Assembly (NCBI GenBank): GCA_009774465.1
Contig: VSNT01000023.1
Coordinates: forward strand, 1-36,647
Source of the DNA: Lachnospiraceae bacterium
GTDB lineage: Bacteria; Bacillota_A; Clostridia; Lachnospirales; Lachnospiraceae
Direction of reading: 5' to 3'
DNA length: 36,647 bases
Position 1 is the stretch's first letter. Every line of letters begins with the position of its first letter. A program made the translations under genes and the position numbers. This document shows, piece by piece, positions 7,764 through 14,780 of the stretch. The notes under the pieces were generated by a model, which saw only the letters and a list, made by a program, of their open reading frames with translations, did no database searches and had not been told where the DNA came from.

Positions 7764-8834
7764 TTAAATTAACGCCTGATTCGTTATCGGTCCGGCTTCA
7801 TAATATGCGTACAGGTTTGTAGGAACAAAAATTCCTCTGTCGGTGACTACTCCATCACACAGCTTGGGCGGTGTAATGTCAAATGCAGGATAAAATCCCT
7901 TTACCCCTTCCATTGTTAATTTCGTTCCCATAGATTCCAACACCAACTGGGGATCTCTCTGCTCAATGGTAACTGAATCAATATTGGGATGGGACAAATT
8001 TGGCGTTCCTGTAACATAATATGGTATGCCCCAATATTGACAGCCTAATGCAATTTGAAATGTTCCGATTTTATTCACTACATATCCATCCATTGTTATC
8101 ACATCGGCCGCAGAGGTAAACACGTCTACTTTTTTGGCATTTAATACATAAGCCGGCATATTGTCCGTAATAACAGTTACATCAAATCCCATGTCACAGC
8201 CTACGCTGGCAGTCAGCCTTGCTCCCTGGTAATACGGTCTTGTCTCCGCGCAGATCATTTTAATTTCTTTTCCCTGCCGGCGGCATGCAGTCAGCATTGT
8301 TCCTATAATTGTCTCTCCAAAGCATTGCGTCATTACAGTACCGCCATCAGGTATTTTTTCTGCCAGATAGCGCCCTGTCGGCATATATTTCTTATAGGTA
8401 TCATTAATGTAATTAAATGCATATTCCTGCAATGCATCTACAAGCTGTTGTCCTGCCTTGTCTTCCTGCAAGCATTTTTCAGCCACTTCCATAGCGCCGC
8501 CTGTCACAAGCTGCATTTTTTCAGAGGTTGTGGGCCTGGCATGTGACAGTGCATACTCTGCCTTTTTCAGATATTCCCTGATCTCATCAATGCTCTTTTG
8601 CCTGACTTCATAGGCTGCCAGCGCCATTCCCATTGCTGCCGCTGTATAAGGCCCCGCACTTTGCGTCACCATATCTGCAATTGCCTGTGCAACTTCCGTG
8701 TAAGAGCGACATACTACAAATTCTGTTTTCACCGGATAAATTCTCCGATCCAGAATTCTTACGCAGCCTTCCTCATACCATGCAACATTTTCATATTGAA
8801 GCAAAAACCCCATTCCTTCATCTGCTCTTTTCAT
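7764..8834 (-). CDS. MtnA-like aldose-1-phosphate isomerase (eIF-2B-related)
   Basis: A 356-residue member of the MtnA/eIF2B-alpha-like fold that converts a 5-substituted ribose 1-phosphate to the ribulose 1-phosphate. Conserved family blocks are visible: TQCFGETIIGT with the catalytic cysteine at residue 171, AETRPYYQGARLTA near 196-209, and SAADVITMDGYVVNKIGTF with the catalytic aspartate at about 244. The usual T-x-C-N-A-G turn is T-Q-C-F-G-E here, so it is not a canonical methionine-salvage MtnA. It lies in an operon with a phosphorylase making pentose 1-phosphates and an aldolase cleaving ketose 1-phosphates, and no other methionine-salvage gene is present. I infer isomerisation of ribose-1-P or 5-deoxyribose-1-P. 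Confidence 0.85.
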   Translation of the reverse strand: MKRADEGMGFLLQYENVAWYEEGCVRILDRRIYPVKTEFVVCRSYTEVAQAIADMVTQSAGPYTAAAMGMALAAYEVRQKSIDEIREYLKKAEYALSHARPTTSEKMQLVTGGAMEVAEKCLQEDKAGQQLVDALQEYAFNYINDTYKKYMPTGRYLAEKIPDGGTVMTQCFGETIIGTMLTACRRQGKEIKMICAETRPYYQGARLTASVGCDMGFDVTVITDNMPAYVLNAKKVDVFTSAADVITMDGYVVNKIGTFQIALGCQYWGIPYYVTGTPNLSHPNIDSVTIEQRDPQLVLESMGTKLTMEGVKGFYPAFDITPPKLCDGVVTDRGIFVPTNLYAYYEAGPITNQALI

Positions 8835-8851
8835 TTGATTCCCCCGTTTTT

Positions 8852-9481
8852 CTATTTCATCCTTTGGCGAAAAATTTCCAACTGTTCTTCTGGAATCTCT
8901 CCCACTGTTCCCACCGTACTTGCAAGGTAATAGATACGTGCGGCATCTTCTATGTAAACTGCTGTCATATATGCACTTTCAATCTCTTCACCAATTGCAA
9001 CTGCTCCATGATTTTTCAAGAGGCACCCTTTTCTGCCTTCTAATGCCTTAACAGCTTCTATCCCTACTTTCTCGTCGCCTGGAAGGGCAAACCCTGCCAC
9101 CTGAACCGTATCTCCAATAGAAGGCAGCATTTCCACTAAAATCATGGGGATCGGCACATTGGCAACTGCAAATGCTGTGGCATAAGGAGAATGGGTATGA
9201 ACCACTGCCTTTATCTCTTTACGCTCTTTATAAATATTGGTATGCAGTTTCCATTCGGAAGATGGCTGATGCTTTCCCTCCAGCACAGTACCATCCATTG
9301 TAATGGTAACCATATCTTCACAGGTCATATTTTCATAGGGAATGCTGCTGGGCGTAATATAAATACACTCCTTTTCATCATCATAGATACTGAGATTGCC
9401 GCTGGTGCCTGCAAACAGCTTGTTCTCATAAGCTTTCTTTGTATATTCGAGCAGTATTTCCCTGTAGTTTTGTTTATTCAT
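8852..9481 (-). CDS. Class II (zinc) aldolase, fuculose-1-phosphate aldolase type
   Basis: A 209-residue protein of the class II aldolase/adducin family. The substrate-binding AGTSGNLS (24-31), TPSSIPYE (43-50), the catalytic acid in SSEWKLH (Glu76), zinc ligands HTH at 95 and 97 and KNHG with His158 are all present. The family cleaves ketose 1-phosphates to dihydroxyacetone phosphate (DHAP) and an aldehyde. In this operon the likely substrate is ribulose-1-P (giving glycolaldehyde) or a 5-deoxy/5-methylthio analogue (giving acetaldehyde or a thio-aldehyde), comparable to the aldolase of the DHAP shunt. It is encoded 17 bases upstream of the isomerase gene and is translated from ATG 9479-9481. 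Confidence 0.88.
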   Translation of the reverse strand: MNKQNYREILLEYTKKAYENKLFAGTSGNLSIYDDEKECIYITPSSIPYENMTCEDMVTITMDGTVLEGKHQPSSEWKLHTNIYKERKEIKAVVHTHSPYATAFAVANVPIPMILVEMLPSIGDTVQVAGFALPGDEKVGIEAVKALEGRKGCLLKNHGAVAIGEEIESAYMTAVYIEDAARIYYLASTVGTVGEIPEEQLEIFRQRMK

Positions 9482-9505
9482 TCTTTTTCCAACCTTTCAC
9501 ACTCA

Positions 9506-10351
9506 TTACTTCATAATATCGGGACAAAGATATTTTTTCCCCTGTTTTCTTTTTTCTTTATCCCATCTTGTAAGAATATGGATGGCTTCCGCACCTACCA
9601 GGCAGGCTCTTGCCTCGCCTCCATCTTCATATGCCTCCCCTGTTTCTCTCTGTACAATAACTGACGCACACATACCTGCCCGAAGGCCAAACAAACGGGA
9701 CAATGTAAATAACGCTGCGCCCTCCATATCATAATTTAAAACATTGGCAGACTGCAGATCTTTATAAAGGGCATCCGCATCCTGCCTCTTATAACCGCCA
9801 AAGCTGGCTCTTGACTGTCCGGCATAGAAGGATGCTGTGGTGCAGCCCACTCCCACATGATACGTAAAGCCAAGATTTTCACATGCCTGAATCAATGCCA
9901 TAACCACCTCCGGAGATGCTGCCGAAGGATATTCCTCCATCACATACTGGCGGCTTGTTCCGTCAAGTCTTACATTGCAGTCATTAATGATAATATCGCC
10001 TATTTGAATCCCTTTTTGTATTGCCCCTGTGGTTCCAACTCTTATAAAGGTATTAACCCCTGCCGCTGCCATTGTTGTAAGGGGAAGCTCCAAATTGGGC
10101 CCGCCCATTCCTGTAGACATGGCTGTAAGCGGTGTTCCTTTATATGCTCCGGTGCAGGCCCTGTAGCCTCTGTTTAAATCGTATTCTTTTGTGGTTCCTT
10201 CATCCCACTGCCCTGCCATTAAACTGATCCTGCGGGGATTGCCCGGAAGCAGTGCATATTCTCCCATATCCGGCACTGTAAATCCTTCTGTAGCTATACC
10301 GCCTGTTTCCGCATCACTAAGCCCCTGGCGCGCTTTCTCGATATCTTTCAT
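9506..10351 (-). CDS. Uridine-phosphorylase-like nucleoside phosphorylase
   Basis: A 281-residue phosphorylase of the PNP/UDP-1 hexameric family, which splits a nucleoside with phosphate into base plus pentose 1-phosphate. Visible elements (numbered from the ATG): LLPGNPRR phosphate loop (35-42), MSTGMGGPN (78-86), FIRVGTTGAIQ with Arg104, FYAGQSR (175-181) and NYDMEGAALF with Met209-Glu210. FYAGQSR corresponds to FYPGQER of E. coli uridine phosphorylase, whose Gln and Arg read the uracil ring, so pyrimidine nucleoside specificity is favoured over adenosine types. I chose ATG 10349-10351 because AGGAGG lies 9 bases upstream; the TTG six bases earlier is too close. It is the first gene of the operon. 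Confidence 0.88.
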   Translation of the reverse strand: MKDIEKARQGLSDAETGGIATEGFTVPDMGEYALLPGNPRRISLMAGQWDEGTTKEYDLNRGYRACTGAYKGTPLTAMSTGMGGPNLELPLTTMAAAGVNTFIRVGTTGAIQKGIQIGDIIINDCNVRLDGTSRQYVMEEYPSAASPEVVMALIQACENLGFTYHVGVGCTTASFYAGQSRASFGGYKRQDADALYKDLQSANVLNYDMEGAALFTLSRLFGLRAGMCASVIVQRETGEAYEDGGEARACLVGAEAIHILTRWDKEKRKQGKKYLCPDIMK

Positions 10352-10404
10352 TTGCAAATACCTCCTGTTCTGCCTTCTGTACTTGATATTACTGCTTGTT
10401 TTTG

Positions 10405-10434
10405 ATTATATCATCAATACACATCTTTAGTCAA
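10405..10434 (-). promoter_or_regulatory. Promoter of the nucleoside uptake/cleavage operon
   Basis: Minus-strand -35 TTGACT (10429-10434), 18-bp spacer and perfect -10 TATAAT (10405-10410), about 50 bases upstream of the phosphorylase start. The first copy of the candidate operator begins 5 bases upstream of the -35. Confidence 0.75.
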
Positions 10435-10438
10435 TTAT

Positions 10439-10452
10439 TTTTGTGGTTTTAT
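10439..10452 (+). promoter_or_regulatory. Candidate regulator-binding repeat, copy 1
   Basis: TTTTGTGGTTTTAT is repeated exactly at 10480-10493, 41 bp away (about four helical turns). It lies just upstream of the -35 of the minus-strand operon promoter. The divergent DeoR-type regulator is the obvious candidate to bind it. Confidence 0.5.
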
Positions 10453-10479
10453 GTTGTTTTACTTCAATATTTTAAACAC

Positions 10480-10493
10480 TTTTGTGGTTTTAT
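10480..10493 (+). promoter_or_regulatory. Candidate regulator-binding repeat, copy 2
   Basis: Exact second copy of TTTTGTGGTTTTAT, in phase on the DNA helix with copy 1. It lies in the middle of the divergent intergenic region. Confidence 0.5.
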
Positions 10494-10525
10494 AGGCATT
10501 TTTAATTATATATTCTCTGATTTCA

Positions 10526-10554
10526 TTGATTATTACGTAAAAAGATGGTATAAT
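10526..10554 (+). promoter_or_regulatory. Promoter of the DeoR-type regulator gene
   Basis: -35 TTGATT (10526-10531), 17-bp spacer, -10 TATAAT (10549-10554). The expected start of transcription, near 10561, falls inside the inverted repeat copy at 10558-10567. Confidence 0.75.
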
Positions 10555-10557
10555 AAT

Positions 10558-10567
10558 CCACAAAAGT
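10558..10567 (-). promoter_or_regulatory. Candidate operator, inverted third copy over the transcription start
   Basis: CCACAAAAGT is the reverse complement of ACTTTTGTGG, the 5' part of repeat copy 2 (10478-10487). Its position over the predicted transcription start is where an autorepressor would bind. Confidence 0.45.
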
Positions 10568-10597
10568 ATCTACTATATACATACAGGAGGCAGGGAT

Positions 10598-11455
10598 TTG
10601 TTACCAATAGAGCGCAAAGATATAATCAGAGACATGGTATATGAAAAGAAAACAGTAAGTGTTTTAGAGTTATCGGAATACTTCGGCGTCAGTCCGGAGA
10701 CCATCCGCAGAGACATTAATGCACTGGACAGTGAGGGAATATTAACCAAAACCTATGGCGGAGCAAAATTCAAAACACAAGTAAGCAAGAAAATCCCTAC
10801 GAAATCTCTGCTTCATATTATGCCTCAAAGAAAAAATGCAATGGCATACGAAGCCTCAAAATACATACAGCAAAATGACTGTATCTTTATGGGATACTCC
10901 ACCACTGTATTGGCATTATGCTCTCATATTCCGGATATGCCTCTTACTGTTGTCACCAATTCTCTGCCTGTAATACAGTTTTTTGCAGATTATAAATCCG
11001 TTCGTTTAGAGAATATCGGCGGAACCTACATCAGCAGTTATGATGCATTCAGCAGCTTTCACGCCATAGAATCACTTGACCGTTACAGCTTCGACAAAGC
11101 TTTTTTGTCTTGTCAGGCAGTTGATTTCGGAAGAGGAATGTGCGACCAGAACGATATGATCTGCGGTTTGCAGCAGAAAGTGTTAGAAGTGTCCAATCAG
11201 GTATATCTGATTGCCGATAACAGTAAAATTAACCAGCGTGCATTTTTATCCTATGGGGACTTGTCCAGAATCAGTGAATTAATAACAGATGCTGTCCCCC
11301 CTGTTGATGTACAGCAGCAACTGCTTTCTTTAAAAATTCCTTACACTGTAGCAAATATTCCTTCTCAGGAAGCTGCAGAAATGAAATATGAAGAAAAATC
11401 TCAGGAAACTGTTCCGGAAGAGGCGCCTTCAATTGAGCAGGAGACTGACCATTAG
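10598..11455 (+). CDS. DeoR/GlpR family transcriptional regulator
   Basis: A 285-residue regulator with the standard DeoR layout. The N-terminal winged HTH is VLELSEYFGVSPETIRRDINAL, in which the recognition helix SPETIRRDI is diagnostic, followed by EGILTKTYGGA. The C-terminal effector domain of the phosphosugar-isomerase fold (about residues 75-250) contains DCIFMGYSTTVLALC and TVVTNSLPV. It starts with TTG at 10598, eight bases after AGGAGG. It is divergent from the nucleoside operon and is its likely local regulator; DeoR-family proteins usually respond to phosphosugars, and a pentose- or pentulose-phosphate intermediate would fit. The last 25 or so residues are an unusual acidic tail rich in Glu. 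Confidence 0.9.
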   Translation: MLPIERKDIIRDMVYEKKTVSVLELSEYFGVSPETIRRDINALDSEGILTKTYGGAKFKTQVSKKIPTKSLLHIMPQRKNAMAYEASKYIQQNDCIFMGYSTTVLALCSHIPDMPLTVVTNSLPVIQFFADYKSVRLENIGGTYISSYDAFSSFHAIESLDRYSFDKAFLSCQAVDFGRGMCDQNDMICGLQQKVLEVSNQVYLIADNSKINQRAFLSYGDLSRISELITDAVPPVDVQQQLLSLKIPYTVANIPSQEAAEMKYEEKSQETVPEEAPSIEQETDH

Positions 11456-11477
11456 TCGACCAGCCTCCTGCCTGATT

Positions 11478-11515
11478 AACATAAGGATGGCTTGCAAAAC
11501 GTGGCATCCGTTGTT
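11478..11515 (-). repeat. Short palindromic repeat element, copy A
   Basis: On the minus strand it begins AACAACGGATGCC and ends CCATCCTTATGTT, with a 12-nt variable centre. GGATG pairs with CATCC and AACA with TGTT, so it can form a hairpin. It lies between the deoR-type gene and the dipeptidase gene, in opposite orientation to copies B and C. Confidence 0.7.
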
Positions 11516-11528
11516 TTATATCTGTTCA

Positions 11529-13028
11529 TCATAATTCTTCTAAAAGTTGAATCAGATAATTCCATACCCTTCCTGCAGACGATATACTGAGTTCTTCCCT
11601 GGTTGTATGGATATTTTTCATGTCCGGCCCTATGGATACACAGTCAAGGCCAGGAATCTTGTCTGCCAGCAGTCCGCATTCCACGCCTGCATGAATGGCT
11701 CTGATTTCAGGTTCTTTCCGGTAAAGATTTTTATACACCTCTACCATTTTACTTCTAAGCGGGGAGTCCTTCCGATATGCCCATCCCGGATAAACACCGG
11801 TCACTTCCATATCGGCTCCTGACAGATACGCCAGACTTTCAAGTCTGCTAATCAAAGCCATCTTAGCACTCTCTAAGGCACTTCTCACTGATATGCCAAT
11901 GTTTACTTTTTTTCCTTCCATAAAAATCTGCCCGGGATTTAAAGAGGTCTCCACCATCCCCGGCATAGCCCTGCTCATTGCCTGTACTCCATAGGGAAGC
12001 GAATTAATAAGGCTGATCAGTATTCTGCTTTCTTCCCTGTCAATCACCTCTTCATCTTCTGTCTGGCAGGCACTCACCTCAATTCTTACGCCACTGTCTT
12101 TATCTGCCAGCTCTGTTTTCAGTTCCTGATCCAGTTTTTCACAAACAATTTTTAATAAGAGGAGGCATTCCTTCTCCATGTCCTCCCCACGTACTGCCTG
12201 CAGTAATCCGTCTTCCTTTTCGTACTTTGTAATCAGGATTTTTGCCTTTGCCTGGACAGGTATTGCATTATCAGCAACGCCGCCCTTTAAATCCACAATA
12301 TAAAGCTCCATCTTTTCCAGCAGTTTACTAAGGGTTCTGCCTAAAAGACAAATAGCATTTCCTCGTTCTCTGTGAATTTCTTCACCGGAATGGCCGCCCT
12401 GCAGTCCACATACACTAACTTCACAGCTTACACCCCGCTGTATGGAAATTTCAGAATCAAAGTGCAGATCCACCCTGGCTCCTCCGGCACAGCTTGACAG
12501 AAAAATCCCTTCCTCCTCAGAATCCAGGTTTACAAGCTGTTTTGCTTTTAAAGGGGTTACATCCAATGCCCTTGCTCCGTTCATTCCCACTTCTTCATCT
12601 ACAGTAATCACCAACTCAATTCTTGGATGTTTGTATCCGGTTCCATCCAATAATGCCAGCCCGTAGGCAACTGCAATTCCATCATCGCCGCCAAGACTGG
12701 TTCCATCCGCCATCAGCCTGTCCCCATCTGTTACCAGCTTAAGTCCGTCTTTTTCCATATCAACAGGTGCATCCGGTTCCTTTACCGCCACCATATCCAT
12801 ATGTCCCTGGAGCATCACCGGTTCATGATCCTCATAACCGGCAGATGCCTCCTTTATAATAATCACATTTCCAGCTTCGTCCTGATAATGCTCCAGTTTT
12901 CTTTCACGTGCAAACTCTGCCAGATAATTGCTGATTCCTTCTGTGTTCCCTGAACCGTGTGGGATCTTACATATTTCTTCAAAGAAATAAAAAACATTTT
13001 TTGGTTCTAAATGTTCCAGTGCTCTCAT
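11529..13028 (-). CDS. pepD: Aminoacyl-histidine dipeptidase (PepD-type, M20 peptidase)
   Basis: A 499-residue cytosolic metallopeptidase of family M20C that hydrolyses Xaa-His and related dipeptides. It has the expected length and motifs. LQGHMDMV (near residue 75) provides the first zinc ligand and catalytic Asp. GTSLGGDDGIAVAY (near 110-122) provides the bridging Asp. VDEEVGMNGA provides the catalytic Glu/Glu pair, and IHAGVECGLL near 433 is the C-terminal ligand region. The lid domain is inserted around residues 200-380. Start ATG 13026-13028 has GGAAGGGAG upstream. It is monocistronic and bracketed by palindromic repeat elements on both sides. Function in peptide scavenging is inferred from the family. 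Confidence 0.93.
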   Translation of the reverse strand: MRALEHLEPKNVFYFFEEICKIPHGSGNTEGISNYLAEFARERKLEHYQDEAGNVIIIKEASAGYEDHEPVMLQGHMDMVAVKEPDAPVDMEKDGLKLVTDGDRLMADGTSLGGDDGIAVAYGLALLDGTGYKHPRIELVITVDEEVGMNGARALDVTPLKAKQLVNLDSEEEGIFLSSCAGGARVDLHFDSEISIQRGVSCEVSVCGLQGGHSGEEIHRERGNAICLLGRTLSKLLEKMELYIVDLKGGVADNAIPVQAKAKILITKYEKEDGLLQAVRGEDMEKECLLLLKIVCEKLDQELKTELADKDSGVRIEVSACQTEDEEVIDREESRILISLINSLPYGVQAMSRAMPGMVETSLNPGQIFMEGKKVNIGISVRSALESAKMALISRLESLAYLSGADMEVTGVYPGWAYRKDSPLRSKMVEVYKNLYRKEPEIRAIHAGVECGLLADKIPGLDCVSIGPDMKNIHTTREELSISSAGRVWNYLIQLLEEL

Positions 13029-13043
13029 ATCGCTCCCTTCCTA

Positions 13044-13081
13044 AACAACGGATGCCATGTTTTACATACCATCCTTATGTT
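13044..13081 (+). repeat. Short palindromic repeat element, copy B
   Basis: The 38 bp have the same ends as copy A (AACAACGGATGCC and CCATCCTTATGTT). In the centre, ATGT pairs with ACAT around TTT, extending the GGATG/CATCC stem. Confidence 0.7.
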
Positions 13082-13082
13082 C

Positions 13083-13119
13083 AACAACGGATGCCTGCCT
13101 CGCAAGCCATCCTTATGTT
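13083..13119 (+). repeat. Short palindromic repeat element, copy C
   Basis: The 37 bp lie one base after copy B in the same orientation. The central stem is TGC/GCA around CTC, so the inner bases differ from copy B while base pairing is kept. Confidence 0.7.
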
Positions 13120-13162
13120 TAAAAAGACCTTACTTCCGCCTGTTTGCGGGAATAAGATCTTT
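13119..13162 (-). terminator. Intrinsic terminator of infC-rpmI-rplT
   Basis: Minus-strand 17-bp stem (13146-13162 with 13123-13139, one mismatch, two G-U pairs) around a 6-nt loop, followed by a T run, 25 bases after the rplT stop. Confidence 0.85.
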
Positions 13163-13186
13163 TGTCTGCTTTTCTATCAATTATAA

Positions 13187-13543
13187 TTATGCGATTTTAC
13201 TCTTTGCAAGTTCTGCAAGGCTCTTGAAGCCTTCTGCATCATTTACTGCCATTTCTGCAAGCATCTTTCTGTTTATATCAACTTCTGCAAGCTTAAGTCC
13301 GTACATAAACTTGCTGTAGGATAATCCGTTTAATCTTGCAGCAGCATTGATACGTGCAATCCAAAGCTGTCTGAACTGACGCTTTCTTTCCTTACGTCCT
13401 GAATAGGAAGAAGCCAATGCTCTCATTACTGACTGCTTTGCTACTCTATACTGTTTGCTTCTGGCTCCTCTGTAACCTTTTGCAAGTTTTAATACTCTAT
13501 TATGTTTCTTCCTGGCATTCATGCCGCCTTTAATTCTTGCCAT
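13187..13543 (-). CDS. rplT: 50S ribosomal protein L20
   Basis: A 118-residue protein with unmistakable L20 sequence: MARIKGGMNARKKHNRVLKL, AKGYRGARSKQYRVAKQSVM, then WIARINAAARLNGLSYSKFM. It binds 23S rRNA early in 50S assembly. In Firmicutes it also acts as repressor of this operon by binding the leader RNA. It is the last gene of infC-rpmI-rplT and is followed by a strong terminator. The ribosome binding site AAGGAGG lies just upstream (13551-13557). Confidence 0.98.
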   Translation of the reverse strand: MARIKGGMNARKKHNRVLKLAKGYRGARSKQYRVAKQSVMRALASSYSGRKERKRQFRQLWIARINAAARLNGLSYSKFMYGLKLAEVDINRKMLAEMAVNDAEGFKSLAELAKSKIA

Positions 13544-13588
13544 GTCTTATAATCCTCCTTACGACTCATTACTATACATTACCGTTAT

Positions 13589-13786
13589 TTATAAATAAGG
13601 TAAAATCTTCTTCATATTTTTAACATTGGTCTTGTCTGTCATTGCAGGCTGTCTTAAGTTTCTTTTTCTCTTGGTCGTCTTCTTTGCTAAGATATGGCTT
13701 TTGTAAGCTTTACTTCTTTTTAATTTACCTGTTCCTGTAGCTTTAAAACGCTTTGCAGCCGCTTTGCTTGTTTTCATTTTGGGCAT
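13589..13786 (-). CDS. rpmI: 50S ribosomal protein L35
   Basis: A 65-residue basic protein, standard length, beginning MPKMKTSKAAAKRFKATGTG and containing KSHILAKKTTKRKRNLR, the L35 signature. It lies between infC and rplT in the conserved order, and its expression should follow L20-mediated control of the shared transcript. Confidence 0.98.
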   Translation of the reverse strand: MPKMKTSKAAAKRFKATGTGKLKRSKAYKSHILAKKTTKRKRNLRQPAMTDKTNVKNMKKILPYL

Positions 13787-13861
13787 AACTGATTCCTCCT
13801 ATATCCTTAAATTATTTCTGCCGACAGGCTCGTCCTCCTGTCATCTATTTTAACTGGCAGG

Positions 13862-14368
13862 CTAACGCTTTTCAGTTAAAAACATTGACATACTTCTCCC
13901 TTCTACCTTGGGAGCTTTTTCAACTACACAAATATCAGAAAGTGCTTCTGCAAAATCATCCAAAATGTGTTTGCTGTTGGCCATATGCGCCATTTCTCTT
14001 CCCCGAAACCTTAAGGTCACTTTCACTCTGTCCCCTTTGGTAATAAATTTTCTGGCCGCATTCATCTTTGTATTTAGATCATTGGTGTCAATATTAGGAG
14101 ATAAGCGGATTTCCTTAATTTCAATTGTTTTCTGTTTTTTTCTGGCTTCCTTCTCCTTACGTGTCTGCTCATATTTAAACTTGCCATAATCGACAAGCTT
14201 ACATACAGGCGGCTTCGCTGTAGGAGCAATTTTCACAAGATCAACTCCTGCTTCCTCTGCCATCTGCAGCGCCTCTCTTGAAGACATGATTCCCAATTGT
14301 TCACCATTTTCTCCAACAACACGTACTTCCTTATCTCTGATCTGTTCGTTAATGAATAATTCGCTAAT
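13862..14368 (-). CDS. infC: Translation initiation factor IF-3 (AUU start)
   Basis: IF-3 of 168 residues when translated from ATT at 14366-14368. The N-terminal sequence ISELFINEQIRDKEVRVVGE is clearly the conserved start of IF-3, and GGGGAGG lies 8 bases upstream of the ATT. The first ATG (14294-14296) would remove 24 conserved residues. The N-domain ends near LVDYGKFKYEQTRKEKEARKK, the linker helix follows, and the C-domain has RLSPNIDTNDLNTKM, VTLRFRGREMAH and KAPKVEGRSMSMFL. An AUU start is a known feature of infC in many bacteria and allows IF-3 to repress its own translation. Sequence-only annotation would easily truncate this gene. Confidence 0.95.
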   Translation of the reverse strand: MSELFINEQIRDKEVRVVGENGEQLGIMSSREALQMAEEAGVDLVKIAPTAKPPVCKLVDYGKFKYEQTRKEKEARKKQKTIEIKEIRLSPNIDTNDLNTKMNAARKFITKGDRVKVTLRFRGREMAHMANSKHILDDFAEALSDICVVEKAPKVEGRSMSMFLTEKR

Positions 14369-14383
14369 GGCTGTATCCTCCCC

Positions 14384-14555
14384 TGCATAAAAAAATGGAT
14401 AGCATAACTATCCACTAATCATCTGCTTAAGCTGCATATGCATACACCCACAAGGACACTGCATAAAAGCCTTCTGCTATGAACGCCTGTAAGCCCGATT
14501 GCCACAGGGTGAGAGTGGATACTCTGCTTGAATGTCTGCATACTTACCGCATGCT
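14384..14555 (-). ncRNA. infC-rpmI-rplT leader, L20 attenuation type
   Basis: About 170 nt of structured, non-coding leader lie between the promoter (14561-14589) and infC. It contains several self-complementary stretches and ends in the intrinsic terminator at 14389-14414. Its position and architecture match the Firmicutes L20 leader, in which L20 binds the RNA and favours termination. I identify it by context and the terminator, not by a covariance search. Confidence 0.75.
14389..14414 (-). terminator. Attenuator terminator of the infC leader
   Basis: The minus strand has TGGATAG-TTATG-CTATCCA followed by seven T residues, ending 21 bases before the infC start. It is the intrinsic terminator expected in an L20-controlled leader. 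Confidence 0.85.
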
Positions 14556-14560
14556 TTTAT

Positions 14561-14589
14561 ACAATAACATTTGAAGCGGTAAATGTCAA
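14561..14589 (-). promoter_or_regulatory. Promoter of infC-rpmI-rplT
   Basis: Minus-strand -35 TTGACA (14584-14589), 17-bp spacer, -10 TATTGT (14561-14566). The 365 bases between the infC terminator and the + strand gene at 14781 hold this promoter, the leader RNA and the candidate promoter and operators of the + strand gene. Confidence 0.75.
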
Positions 14590-14682
14590 GTATTTTTATG
14601 AATTATCTATGTGTTTTGCAGATTGTGAAAAATATTTCTCTCTGAAAATTATTTCAATTATACACAATTAAAGGACTTTTTT

Positions 14683-14743
14683 CAACTATAAGCCGCTTCG
14701 TTGACATGAAAAAATATAGTTGTTACCCTTTAATCAACAGTTG
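14683..14743 (+). promoter_or_regulatory. Candidate promoter and palindromic operators before the FucI-like gene
   Basis: TTGACA (14701-14706, immediately after a CG) with TACCCT 17 bases later is a possible promoter. CAACTATA (14683-14690) and TATAGTTG (14715-14722) form an 8-bp inverted repeat flanking the -35, and the palindrome CAACAGTTG follows at 14735-14743. These may bind the SorC-type regulator encoded downstream; that link is inference. Confidence 0.4.
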
Positions 14744-14780
14744 TTAAATTTTAAGAAAAAACGAAGGGAGAACAGATTCC

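Noticed and set aside
7764..8834. Assignment as a methionine-salvage enzyme (MtnA proper)
   Set aside because: No other methionine-salvage gene is nearby, the active-site turn is TQCFGE instead of the usual TxCNAG type, and the operon encodes a uridine-phosphorylase-like enzyme.
11437..11470. Hairpin GCAGGAG...CTCCTGC at the end of the deoR-type gene
   Set aside because: It overlaps the stop codon and is followed by no T run on either strand, so I did not call it a terminator, though it may stabilise RNA.
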